From Desulfuromonadaceae bacterium (lineage in GTDB: Bacteria > Desulfobacterota > Desulfuromonadia > Desulfuromonadales > JAHYIW01), in the NCBI GenBank assembly GCA_019429445.1, contig JAHYIW010000017.1, positions 1-64,000 of the forward strand: DNA of 64,000 nt. Reading direction: 5' to 3'. The notes beneath the pieces were generated by a model. It did no database searches. It was not told the origin of the DNA and saw only the letters and a program-made list of their open reading frames with translations. Both the position numbers and the translations under genes were made by a program. Each line of letters begins with the position of its first letter. Position 1 is the stretch's first letter. Shown piece after piece: positions 15,635-23,615 of the stretch.

Positions 15635-17716
15635 TTATTTTGTTTTCAGGGTATAAACCCCGTCCCAATCCCCATCCGGGGGGCGGGAGATAAACGCCTC
15701 ACAACGTAATTTGAAGATTTCGGCAGGACGGTCACCGTCGCTTGCGAGGCGGGTAAAGGATGCCCCGGCAGCGTTGAAGTCGCGAGCAAAGTAACGGTCG
15801 AGGGCCTGGTTGAAGTGGTCGGCGATCGTCCGGTTTTCCGCACAATCGGCCATCACCTCATAAATCTCCACCGGGATATTCTTCCCTTTGACCCGTACCC
15901 GATCAAGCATTCGCAGCACAAAATCCCCGGTCAGTTTTTCTTTGGTAGCTGCGCTGATCACCACGCGCGAGTGGTAGGTTTTGCATAACCCCTCCAGCCG
16001 TGACGCGAGGTTGACGGCGTCGCCGATGGCGGTGTATTCAAATCGCGCTTTTGATCCCATATTGCCGACAATACATCTGCCGGTGTTGATTCCGACCCCG
16101 ACATCAACCGGAGGGAAGCCCTGTTCCCTGAATCCGTGATTGATATCGGTCAGCGCGGCGACCAGTTCCAGTGCCGAGCGCACGGCCTGGTCAGCATGAT
16201 CAGGAACATCCAGTGGAGCGTTGAAAAGCGCCATCATTGCATCGCCGATATATTTGTCAAGCAACCCCTTGTTGTGCATGATCACCTGTGTCATCGGATC
16301 GTGAATCTGGGTCAGCATCTTGACCAGCTCTGTCGGAGTAACCTGTTCCGACAATGAGGTAAAGCCGCGAATATCGGAGAAAAGGATGGAAATTTCGCGC
16401 TCCTCACCGCCGAGTTCCAGCTTGTCCGGATGGTTGATGATTTCGCCGACGACCTCCGGGGAAACATACGAAGTGAACGCGCGTTTCAGTTCTCCGGCGC
16501 GCACTTCGGTGCGCACAAAGGCGCTGATTTCGAGGACGACAATCAGCAGCAGGGCGGGGAAAAGAGCGTAAAATTCGCGCTGCCACAGATTGCCGATCAA
16601 CAGTGACAGGTTGGAGATGATCAGCACGGCGCCAAGGAGGGTCGTGTAGAGCGCCAGTCGCACGGCGAGGGAGCGGTGCAGACTGACGGCGAGGGAGAGC
16701 AGCAGGGCGACAGCAATCAGTGCCGCGTCGCGTAGCGGCGAGTTATGCAGCATCTCGTTGTGCATCAGGTTTGACAACGCCACATAGTGCAGCCAGACTC
16801 CCGGAGTCACTGGATCGACCGGTGTCGGGCGCATGTCGAAGACGCCAATTTCAGTGACCCCGACCAGCACGATCTTGTTGCGGAAGAACTCCGGTTTGAC
16901 CGTACCGTTGTAAACCTCCAGTGCCGGGATAAAAACACTCTGGTCAGGTCGGTAATAGTTGAGGCGGAAATAGTTGTCGCGCTGCAAGCTGATATCACCG
17001 AGGCCGAACTCGGCAACGCCGTGCCGATCGAGCACAATGCGTGCGGCCTGGTTGCGTTTAAAACGTAACAACTGCACTGCCAGAGGCGGGAAAACATATC
17101 CCTCGTGAATAAAAGCGAGGGGGTAGCGCCGGTAGAGTCCGTCCGGGTCCGGTTCGCTGTTGAAGTAGGCGGCGGTCAAAAAGGCATCGGAAATAACCGG
17201 GATGTTGATTTCTGCGTAGGGAAAATCCTTGATGCCGATGGTGCTGTCACGTACTTCCGGTTCGAGGTAGGCGTAATCCTGTAAAATATCGAGATCTGCC
17301 GCGTCGGTTCGCTTGCTGGCTTCGTTGCGAAAGAAGAAACCACCGACGATATTTTCGTTCCCGGCAATCTTTTCCGCGAGATACGCGTCGTGCGCTGCGT
17401 CGGTTGGTTCGGAGAAAACAATATCGAGCCCGACCAGATCAGCTTCTTGCAGCCTGGCAAGCAGATCACCGATCACGCGCCGATCCCAGGGCCAACGGCC
17501 GAGCTGGTTGACGCTGCGTTCATCGACGGTGACGATGACGATATCTTTGCTCCCCTCCGGTTCCTGTCCGATCATTCCCCGGACACCGAACTTGAGGTCT
17601 TCAAACTGGAGCGCGAATTTATTGACACCGTCAAAGTCGACAGCATAGAGCAGAAACGCCAGCAGGGCGACCACGACCAGACCCAGAACACGATAGTGGA
17701 AAAAGATGGTACGCAT
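15635..17716 (-). CDS. CHASE2-domain adenylate/guanylate cyclase
   Basis: 693 residues. An N-terminal helix (about 8-25) precedes an extracytoplasmic CHASE2 sensor domain (about 35-310, with IVTVDERSVNQLGRWPW and VGLDIVFSEP). Three transmembrane helices follow (about 335-410), then a class III nucleotide cyclase domain (about 450-640). Both metal aspartates are present (LFSDIRGFT and DKYIGDAMMALF), as is the GxNTG/GNMGS region and the transition-state TAIGDAVNLASRL segment. A short TPR-like tail ends the protein. It should make cAMP in response to an unknown periplasmic signal. This architecture is common in Desulfuromonadia and Cyanobacteria. Confidence 0.92.
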   Translation of the reverse strand: MRTIFFHYRVLGLVVVALLAFLLYAVDFDGVNKFALQFEDLKFGVRGMIGQEPEGSKDIVIVTVDERSVNQLGRWPWDRRVIGDLLARLQEADLVGLDIVFSEPTDAAHDAYLAEKIAGNENIVGGFFFRNEASKRTDAADLDILQDYAYLEPEVRDSTIGIKDFPYAEINIPVISDAFLTAAYFNSEPDPDGLYRRYPLAFIHEGYVFPPLAVQLLRFKRNQAARIVLDRHGVAEFGLGDISLQRDNYFRLNYYRPDQSVFIPALEVYNGTVKPEFFRNKIVLVGVTEIGVFDMRPTPVDPVTPGVWLHYVALSNLMHNEMLHNSPLRDAALIAVALLLSLAVSLHRSLAVRLALYTTLLGAVLIISNLSLLIGNLWQREFYALFPALLLIVVLEISAFVRTEVRAGELKRAFTSYVSPEVVGEIINHPDKLELGGEEREISILFSDIRGFTSLSEQVTPTELVKMLTQIHDPMTQVIMHNKGLLDKYIGDAMMALFNAPLDVPDHADQAVRSALELVAALTDINHGFREQGFPPVDVGVGINTGRCIVGNMGSKARFEYTAIGDAVNLASRLEGLCKTYHSRVVISAATKEKLTGDFVLRMLDRVRVKGKNIPVEIYEVMADCAENRTIADHFNQALDRYFARDFNAAGASFTRLASDGDRPAEIFKLRCEAFISRPPDGDWDGVYTLKTK

Positions 17717-17910
17717 GACGCCTCCCGGACAGAACCCGATTTAAAGGATCAATCTTACCTGATCGATAACCGGTCGCCAAGGAAATCCTTTTCAAGTCGG
17801 AAGAAGGTGGGTAGAATAGCCCCGGCTAGGCGTTGTCGATGGCAGCTATTCCCTGTGATCTTGTAAGCTGTCATTCTGTTTGATCATGAAAGAGGCTTGT
17901 GACTTTAGCA

Positions 17911-18585
17911 ATGAAATACAATCTTTTCGATCTGGGGGCGGGGCTGCTGGTTGGGCTGTTGTTGCTGCTGGTACTGAAAGGGGCATTTGAATTGCCGCCG
18001 CCCGCGCCGACTGGCCCGCCGGTCCCGCCGCTGAGCGCAGAGCCAACTGTAGAGCCGACCGTAGAGCCGACCGTAGAGCCGAGGCACGTTATCCCCTCCT
18101 CCGCAGCACCGTCGGCATTGATCAAAAACGCCCGGTTGCTGATCCGCAAGAAGGAGCGTCGTCTCGACCTCTTCGCCGGAGACGATTTGGTAAAAAGTTG
18201 TGCCATTGGCCTGGGGTTTGAGCCGACTGGCGATAAAAGAGAGCGCGGCGACGGGCGCACTCCGGAAGGGGTGTTTTACGTCTTCACGAAAAATCCCCAA
18301 AGTTCCTATTACCTGTCCCTGGGGATCAGTTATCCCGGCGGTGAAGATGCCGGGCGCGGTTTGGTGGCTGGTTTGATCGATTTCGATGAGTACGATGCCA
18401 TTATCAAGGCGCAACACGAACGCCGTCCACCACCGATGAACACCAGACTTGGCGGGGAGATCTATATCCACGGGCACGGCAGTGGCAGCGACTGGACGCT
18501 CGGTTGTATCGCCCTCAATGATGACGATGTGCGGGAGCTGTTCGAAAAAGTTCCGCTCGGTGCGGAAGTGGTGATCGAACCTTAG
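17911..18585 (+). CDS. L,D-transpeptidase (YkuD domain), membrane-anchored
   Basis: 224 residues from ATG (a GTG lies four codons upstream). A short N-terminus and one hydrophobic helix (FDLGAGLLVGLLLLLVL) lead into a proline-rich linker containing a perfect-to-near 12-bp tandem repeat at 18040-18075 that codes EPTV three times. The YkuD domain follows, with GEIYIHGHG and the TLGCIALND catalytic cysteine motif. Such enzymes make 3-3 cross-links in peptidoglycan or attach proteins to it; members with a short GFEPTGDKRERGDGRTPEG segment resemble the ErfK/YafK group. Convergent with the SDR gene downstream. Confidence 0.85.
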   Translation: MKYNLFDLGAGLLVGLLLLLVLKGAFELPPPAPTGPPVPPLSAEPTVEPTVEPTVEPRHVIPSSAAPSALIKNARLLIRKKERRLDLFAGDDLVKSCAIGLGFEPTGDKRERGDGRTPEGVFYVFTKNPQSSYYLSLGISYPGGEDAGRGLVAGLIDFDEYDAIIKAQHERRPPPMNTRLGGEIYIHGHGSGSDWTLGCIALNDDDVRELFEKVPLGAEVVIEP

Positions 18586-18600
18586 AGATGATTCGTCCGG

Positions 18601-19446
18601 TCACAGTGAAATTCCTGGCGCCCCTTTCAGAAACAAGTCAGGCAACAACGGTTTTTCGGGATTGACCGCATAGCGAGCGAAATCAGTTACCCCCTCCTCA
18701 CGCAGAACCTCTTCATCGATAAAGAAATTGCCGCTGCACTTCAAGCCGGGGCGAGTCAGAATTGCCTGGGCCGCATCGGCGACGATTTCCGGGGTGCGGC
18801 AGTTTTCCTTATTAACCAGATCGCCGAGCATGGCCAGTGCCGCAGTTACGATGACCGTGCGCGGCCACAACGCGTTGACGGCAATTCCGGATGGGCGAAA
18901 TTCTTCGGCCATACCGAGAACACACATGCTCATGCCGTACTTGCTTATGGTGTAGGCACAGTGGTTTTGAAACCAGTGTGCCTCCATATTCAAGGGGGGC
19001 GACAGATTGAGGATGTGGGGATTGCGGCCGTTGCGCAAATGCGGCAGGCAGGCGCGGCTGCAAGCGAAGGTGCCGCGTACATTGACGTTGAACATCAGGT
19101 CAAATTTTTTCATCGCGGTTGCCGGTGTCGGGGTCAGGCTGATGGCACTGGCGTTATTGATCAGGATGTCGATTCCGCCGAAATGGCGCACTGCCGCCGC
19201 TACTGCCGCTTCAATCCGGTTTTCATCACGAATATCCAGGGCCAACGGCAGGGCCTTTCCACCCAACGCTTCGATCTCCTCGGCCACACTGTGGATGTTG
19301 CCCGGCAACTGCGGGTTGTCATCAATCGATTTGGCGGCAACTACAATGCACGCTTTTTCACGCGCTGCGCGCAGCGCGATAGCCCGCCCGATGCCGCGTG
19401 ATGCGCCGGTAATAAAAAGGACCTTATCCTGCAGCGATTCAGCCAT
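18601..19446 (-). CDS. Short-chain dehydrogenase, HSDL2/hydroxysteroid dehydrogenase-like
   Basis: 281 residues, cytoplasmic SDR. The TGASRGIGRAIA nucleotide motif, an AAKSID stretch after beta-2, NNASA in place of NNAG, catalytic Ser (NLSPP) and the YTISKYG tyrosine-lysine pair are all visible. The long extension after the first Rossmann strand (SIDDNPQLPGNIHSVAEEI) and the LWPRT motif are typical of the HSDL2-like subgroup, which acts on lipid or fatty-acid-derived ketones. GGGAG lies upstream of the ATG. Single-gene unit; substrate unknown. Confidence 0.85.
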   Translation of the reverse strand: MAESLQDKVLFITGASRGIGRAIALRAAREKACIVVAAKSIDDNPQLPGNIHSVAEEIEALGGKALPLALDIRDENRIEAAVAAAVRHFGGIDILINNASAISLTPTPATAMKKFDLMFNVNVRGTFACSRACLPHLRNGRNPHILNLSPPLNMEAHWFQNHCAYTISKYGMSMCVLGMAEEFRPSGIAVNALWPRTVIVTAALAMLGDLVNKENCRTPEIVADAAQAILTRPGLKCSGNFFIDEEVLREEGVTDFARYAVNPEKPLLPDLFLKGAPGISL

Positions 19447-19540
19447 AGCAAGTCTCCCTCGGTTGATGTTTTTTCGAGTATAACAGAATGGCGCAAGGTT
19501 TTGGCTTCGTTCGTAATTCGCTGTTTTTTTAAGTGACCAT

Positions 19541-19579
19541 GTTCATATTGTCAATGCAGTCAACACGGTCAATGAAGTC
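19541..19579 (+). repeat. 9-bp-period GTC array, left flank of the four-helix-bundle gene
   Basis: GTC occurs at 19550, 19559, 19568 and 19577, each exactly 9 bases apart, with GTT at 19541 in phase. The units read GTCAATGCA, GTCAACACG, GTCAATGAA. The array lies just past the stop codon of the minus-strand gene at 19598-20350 and resembles the array on the other side of that gene. Confidence 0.75.
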
Positions 19580-19597
19580 TCCAGACTCTGCGTTGTT

Positions 19598-20350
19598 CTA
19601 TATCGCCTTCGTTCCCTTGCAGTCAGGGAAGGCGGAGCAGCCCCAGAAATCGCCTTTTGCCGACTTACGCTGTCGCATGGGCTTGCCGCACTGCGGGCAC
19701 TTTGGTGATGGCCCGTTTTTTTGGTTTTCGCGCGCCGCTATGCGCTTGGTCATCAGCCGCTCGCTGAAACCGCCGGTTTCTTCAAAAGTTTTGCCTTGTG
19801 CTTCGATCTGACTCTTGAGCATGTTCAGTGCCCGTCCGATGATGATGAGCATGGCGTTGGCTACCACCACCGCGTCGTCGACATCGAGCCAGCGGGCGTA
19901 TTTCCGGCGTTGTTCCAGAGCGTGCCGGGCCGATTCGTGGACCATGTTATCCTTGAAGGGCGCGTCATCGAGAGAGATGGCATTGATGGCTCTGGCCTCA
20001 GGATCATGAACCGACCACGGGAGCTGCCCGCGGTCGAGGATGAATATCTCGTAGTCGCCGCGCAGCTCGCTGAGACTCGCCCGCGCAACGTCGGTGAGCT
20101 TCATCTCGGTGTCCTTCGAGGTCGAGGAGCGTTCCGAGCCTTCGATGATATTTTGCCGACCACTGCGCGCGGCCTGAGTCATCTGGTCGTATTGCCGTCC
20201 CTTGGGATCGTAGAACCTGGTGTCCGCCTTGCGGTAGTCGAAGGTCAGAAAACGGCGGCAGAAGCGCAGTGTGTCGAGCTGCACGATTGTCGCCAGCGTG
20301 AAGGTGTGCAGCCGACGGAATCCTCCGTGTTTGTCAAACAGTTCAGGCAT
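19598..20350 (-). CDS. Four-helix-bundle (S23/IVP-like) protein with C4 zinc ribbon
   Basis: 250 residues; an AAGGAG site lies 6 bases before the ATG. The N-terminal ~190 residues match the family annotated as four-helix-bundle suffix domain proteins: a GGFRRLHTFTLATIVQ opening, the conserved QMTQAARSGRQNIIEGSE segment and KLTDVARASLSELRGDYE. The C-terminal ~40 residues form a zinc ribbon of the topoisomerase type, CPQCGKPM with a second pair in WGCSAFPDCKG. Related S23 proteins were first seen in rRNA intervening sequences; a related Avd protein works with reverse transcriptases in diversity-generating retroelements, but no reverse transcriptase is present here. The gene is bracketed by 9-bp-period GTC arrays. 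A nucleic-acid-binding role is likely; the biological job is unknown. Confidence 0.8.
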   Translation of the reverse strand: MPELFDKHGGFRRLHTFTLATIVQLDTLRFCRRFLTFDYRKADTRFYDPKGRQYDQMTQAARSGRQNIIEGSERSSTSKDTEMKLTDVARASLSELRGDYEIFILDRGQLPWSVHDPEARAINAISLDDAPFKDNMVHESARHALEQRRKYARWLDVDDAVVVANAMLIIIGRALNMLKSQIEAQGKTFEETGGFSERLMTKRIAARENQKNGPSPKCPQCGKPMRQRKSAKGDFWGCSAFPDCKGTKAI

Positions 20351-20370
20351 GCCGTGCTCCTTGTGCCGGG

Positions 20371-20427
20371 GACCGCATAGACCGCACTGACACCATTGTC
20401 AATCCGGTCATTCGAGTCAATAAAGTA
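20371..20427. repeat. 9-bp-period GAC/GTC array, right flank of the four-helix-bundle gene
   Basis: On the plus strand GAC is at 20371, 20380 and 20389, then GTC at 20398, 20407 and 20416, then GTA at 20425, all exactly 9 bases apart. Because GAC is the complement of GTC, the array is symmetrical about ~20394. It lies 9 bases beyond the ribosome site of the gene, so it falls in the 5' leader or promoter. On the minus strand it contains TTGACT and TTGACA, which could serve as -35 boxes. Autoregulation is a reasonable guess. Confidence 0.8.
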
Positions 20428-20537
20428 TCCTTCCCGCTCTCATCTCACAGCCCTCAAGACTGGTCAGTATAAAAGGTTTATTTTCGGCCCAATGCTGTAT
20501 AAGACGCCGAAACGGATTTGCCGTGCCAAAACGCAAA

Positions 20538-20574
20538 ACGCCGCACCGACTGTATTAAACAGTGGCTGCGGCGT
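20538..20574 (-). terminator. Orphan hairpin, terminator-like on the minus strand
   Basis: ACGCCGCA and TGCGGCGT form an outer 8-bp stem extended by a partly matched CGACTGT/ACAGTGG stem. Read on the minus strand it is followed by TTTTGCGTTTT. No minus-strand gene ends here, so it may be left from a deleted gene. The rest of 20428-20742 shows no gene or repeat I can support. Confidence 0.45.
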
Positions 20575-20742
20575 CGTCAAATTATCCTCTGATCATCAAT
20601 TGCATCACATCCCCCCCCCACCGGAAACAGAATTTAACGGAGTTTAATCCACCGCGTCTGTTCATTCAAGCTGAAACTGCCCTGGTGACTGAATAATTGC
20701 GAAGCTTTGTTGCGGGGGAGGTGTTTTTGTGACGAATTGAAA

Positions 20743-21468
20743 ATGATGACGATCAATATCAACCCGTCAGCCTCCTGCAAATGCAACGATAACTTCAGCT
20801 TTGGTCTCGGTTTTAGCGCTCAGTATCTCGATGTGACGCTGTCTCAAAAATCTGTTCTCGCTCCTGGAGTCTCTTCTTTTACTGAAACGACTGGTGACTC
20901 CTGGGGATATGGTTGTAATTTTGGTGCCTTGTATGAATTTAATGACAATACCCGTATTGGGGCTTCTTACCGTTCAAGTGTTTTCCATTCCCTTAAAGGA
21001 GATATGGCTATTCGTCGCACTGGCACTTCAGTACCTGTGACCGCTAAAATCAAGCTACCCGCCAGTGCTCAGGCGAGTGTTTTTCATCCTATCAATAGCA
21101 AGGTTGACGTGATGGCTGATGTGATGTGGACCGATTGGAGCGTTTTTGAGGATTTGACTGTCAACACGCCTGCAGGCCAAAATGTTACGGATGAAAACTG
21201 GAAAGACAATATGCGCTACTCGCTCGGCGGGACTTATCACCACAGCGATGTACTCGCCTTTCGCGCCGGTGTCGCTTACGATGAAACACCGATTCCCGAT
21301 GCGACCCGTACGCCGCGTATTCCCGGAGCGGACCGAACCTGGGTTGCGTTCGGTAGTGGCTATAAAACGGGGAACTGGAGCTTTGAGGCATTTGAGCCAG
21401 GTTTTTCTGCCCCCGACGGTTTTTGTCGGGGGCTTTTTTTTCTTGGTGGGTGGGGTGGGGTGTGGTAA
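20743..21468 (+). pseudogene. FadL/OmpP1-type outer-membrane transporter, truncated at both ends
   Basis: From about NPSASCKCNDNFSFGLGFSAQ to SGYKTGNWSFEAF the reading matches the middle and late part of FadL-family beta-barrels, including GASYRSSVFH, KLPASAQASVFH, WTDWSVFEDL, NWKDNMRYSLGGTY and the strong signature YDETPIPDATRTPRIPGADR. The N-terminal ~150 residues with signal peptide and hatch are missing, and so are the last strands. The frame then runs directly into a transcription terminator hairpin and reads through it. The protein could not insert as a normal barrel, so I call it a remnant of a hydrophobic-compound transporter gene. It is not close to any fatty-acid gene. Confidence 0.8.
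21409..21442 (+). terminator. Rho-independent terminator of the former fadL gene
   Basis: GCCCCCGAC and GTCGGGGGC form a 9-bp perfect stem with a T-rich loop, followed by eight T. It now lies inside the truncated fadL reading frame, which shows that the end of that gene has been deleted up to its terminator. Confidence 0.9.
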
Positions 21469-21492
21469 GAATCCGGTCGGGAAAGGATACCC

Positions 21493-22464
21493 ATGGCTGA
21501 TCATCAACCGACCATCGAACGGATTACCCTGCCGACCCCCTATCTGGTCGGTCCGGTGCATGTTTATCTCATCCGCAGCAAAGAGTTTGAAATCCTGATC
21601 GATACCGGGCCACCGACCGATGCAGCGTGGACTGCACTGCACGCGGCGATTGATCCCTCTCGACTGGACGCGTTACTGCTGACTCACTGCCATCCCGATC
21701 ATTATGGTCTGGCGGCGCGACTGGCGAATGACTACGCTATTCCGGTTTACTTGTCACGGCGTGACGCCGCGTTTTTCGGTCGTGAAAATGAATATCTTGA
21801 CGGCATGCTGGCGCAGGCGGCATTGTTGGGCGTGCCGTCTGACGAACAGGGGCGGGTACGTGATGCCCTCGGTTCGGCGCGGCGGGGTATCGTACCGCCG
21901 CTGAATTTTTGTTTTATTGAAGAGGCGGGGGATGAGCTGGGGCGTTACGGGATCAGCGCGTTGCACTGCCCCGGACACTCGCAGGGGGATCATGTTTTTC
22001 TGGTCGGCAATCAGGCGATTGGCGGGGACGTGCTGATAGCGGGTGCCTTGCCGGTGCCGCTGCTGGACGTACGGGCAGAGGATTTTGGCCGCCGATTTGA
22101 AAATTACCCGGCCTGGTGCAAGGCCCTCGCGCGGCTCGGTCAACTTGGCGAGGTTACCTTGCTTCCGGCACACGGCGACGCAATCAGTGCGGTCGCTGCT
22201 GAAATCTGTGTCCTGATCACCCGGTTGCTTGATCGTGCCACAAGTCTGGCGCCGATGTTGAAAGGGCAAGATGATCTCTATGCACTTGGCTGTGCCTTGT
22301 ATGCGCAGCGTTTTGAGCAGCCCTTTGTGCAGTACCTGAAACTTTCTGAACTGGTTTTCATGCGTGATCTGCTGATCGCTCCAACGTTGTTGCTGAATGC
22401 GCTCGATTCTGCCCGACTTGCGGGCCCTTTTCGTCAGCGCCTTGTCTCTTTGCCGCAGTTGTGA
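21493..22464 (+). CDS. MBL-fold metallo-hydrolase
   Basis: 323 residues. The THCHPDHYG motif (HxHxDH) provides both metal sites; later ligands are the histidine in HCPGHSQGDH, the aspartate of GGDVLIAG and the histidine in PAHGD. The overall plan (N-terminal metallo-beta-lactamase domain and C-terminal ~80-residue helical extension) is that of hydroxyacylglutathione hydrolase-like and LACTB2-like proteins. AAAGGA lies upstream of the ATG. Substrate not determined by sequence; thioester or phosphodiester hydrolysis are both possible. No clear operon partner. Confidence 0.85.
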   Translation: MADHQPTIERITLPTPYLVGPVHVYLIRSKEFEILIDTGPPTDAAWTALHAAIDPSRLDALLLTHCHPDHYGLAARLANDYAIPVYLSRRDAAFFGRENEYLDGMLAQAALLGVPSDEQGRVRDALGSARRGIVPPLNFCFIEEAGDELGRYGISALHCPGHSQGDHVFLVGNQAIGGDVLIAGALPVPLLDVRAEDFGRRFENYPAWCKALARLGQLGEVTLLPAHGDAISAVAAEICVLITRLLDRATSLAPMLKGQDDLYALGCALYAQRFEQPFVQYLKLSELVFMRDLLIAPTLLLNALDSARLAGPFRQRLVSLPQL

Positions 22465-22569
22465 CGGAGGCCATCGAACTTTTTATGATGGTGTCAAAAA
22501 GAGGGTTTTTTCGATTGTGAAAATATGTTACTGTCGCGCCATTAAATTATTTTCAAGGGAGAGCTTGAA

Positions 22570-23031
22570 ATGACAAACATTGACTTGCAAGAGGCGATCA
22601 AAACGGCGATGCAGACCGAGAAAGACGCCATGGATTATTATCGACTCGCCGCCGAAAAGATGGATGACGAGCGTTGCAGTAAAACATTCAAAAGTCTGGC
22701 CAGGGATGAAGCACAACATGCGCGGTCTTTCTTCAACGTCTACTCCGGGAGAGATATTCCTTCTTTTGATGACTTCATTAACGGGCCGGTGAATGAAGAC
22801 TCCATCTGGTTCGATGCATTGCGGCAGACCATGCTGGGTGATTTTGACGAGCGCAAAGCGCTGGAACTGGCCATTGAGCAGGAAGAGGCGCTGGAAAAAG
22901 AGTTGCTTGCGATGGCGGAAAAGATCGATAACCCGATCATCAAGGAAGTTTATCTCGCCAACGCGCATTCGACCCATCATCATCTGTTGGATGTTGAAGA
23001 AGATTACAAGGATTTGTTCGGTATGTCCTGA
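22570..23031 (+). CDS. Ferritin-like (rubrerythrin-type) diiron protein
   Basis: 153 residues, mostly four long helices. Iron-ligand motifs are visible: E in QTEKDAMDYY, EAQH in the second helix, E in EQEEALEKE, and a late HSTHHHLLDVEEDY. No rubredoxin C-terminal CxxC pair is present, so it is the ferritin-like domain alone. Such proteins reduce peroxide or store iron in anaerobes. GGGAGAG lies 8 bases before the ATG. The gene is followed by a strong terminator shared with the convergent ybaK gene. Confidence 0.85.
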   Translation: MTNIDLQEAIKTAMQTEKDAMDYYRLAAEKMDDERCSKTFKSLARDEAQHARSFFNVYSGRDIPSFDDFINGPVNEDSIWFDALRQTMLGDFDERKALELAIEQEEALEKELLAMAEKIDNPIIKEVYLANAHSTHHHLLDVEEDYKDLFGMS

Positions 23032-23052
23032 TAGCCCTTTTGCCGTCACCAT

Positions 23053-23087
23053 AAAAAACGCCGCTGACAGTTTCAGCGGCGTTTTTT
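23053..23087. terminator. Bidirectional terminator between ferritin-like gene and ybaK
   Basis: AACGCCGCTGA and TCAGCGGCGTT form an 11-bp stem with A-run before and T-run after, so it can stop transcription from both convergent genes. Confidence 0.9.
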
Positions 23088-23106
23088 TATCCTCACATGG
23101 AAAAAA

Positions 23107-23592
23107 TCAGGAGATGGCGACAGCAACCAACTCCGGTTGCAATAACTCGCACACGGCGCGGGGATTGATTTCGACCAGCAAACCGCGTTTGCCGCCGTTG
23201 AGGTAAATGCGATCCAGCTCAAGGATTGTTCTTTCCAGATAGACCGGCATCTTTTTGCGGGTGGCAAAGGGGGAGGTGCCGCCGACCTGGTACCCGGAGT
23301 GGCGATCAGCGGTTTTCGGGTCGCACGGGCGGATCGATTTGACGCCGATCAAACGCGCCAATTCCTTGGTTGAAACCTCGCAATCACCGTGCATCAGGAC
23401 AATCAGCGGTTGCCGCGCGTCATCTTCCATGATTAATGTTTTGATCACGTTGTGTTCAGCCACACCGAGTTGCCGTGCCGAGACCGCGGTTCCGCCTTTT
23501 TCTTCGTAGCTGTAGGGGCGCGGAATAAAGTCGACCTGCTGTTGGCGCAGCAGGCGGAGCGCAGGAGTTGCAGGGATTTTATCCTTGGCCAT
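23107..23592 (-). CDS. ybaK: Cys-tRNA(Pro)/Cys-tRNA(Cys) deacylase YbaK
   Basis: 161 residues from the ATG at 23592 (the frame opens farther upstream, but MAKDKIPATPALRLL is the usual start of this family). Conserved features are TLIMEDD, the GDCEVSTKELARLIG segment, VGGTSPFATRKKMPVYLE with the GGTSPFG-type loop, and GGKRGLLVEINP. YbaK removes cysteine wrongly attached to tRNA-Pro. It ends 15 bases beyond the shared terminator. It starts 24 bases after the rhomboid stop codon, so the two minus-strand genes may share a transcript. Confidence 0.92.
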   Translation of the reverse strand: MAKDKIPATPALRLLRQQQVDFIPRPYSYEEKGGTAVSARQLGVAEHNVIKTLIMEDDARQPLIVLMHGDCEVSTKELARLIGVKSIRPCDPKTADRHSGYQVGGTSPFATRKKMPVYLERTILELDRIYLNGGKRGLLVEINPRAVCELLQPELVAVAIS

Positions 23593-23615
23593 TGGCTGAA
23601 CCTTTTCGGTAGAAG

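Noticed and set aside
18040-18075. 12-bp tandem repeat as a possible CRISPR or regulatory array
   Set aside because: It is three in-frame copies of the EPTV codons inside the L,D-transpeptidase linker, with no spacers; protein low complexity explains it.
19598-20350. Diversity-generating retroelement (Avd with reverse transcriptase)
   Set aside because: The four-helix protein is Avd-like only in fold class; no reverse transcriptase or template/variable repeat pair is present.
22487-22510. TGATGGTGTCAAAAAGAGG resembling an end of the dispersed repeat
   Set aside because: Only partly matches the terminal 17 bases, and no second end or internal part is found nearby.
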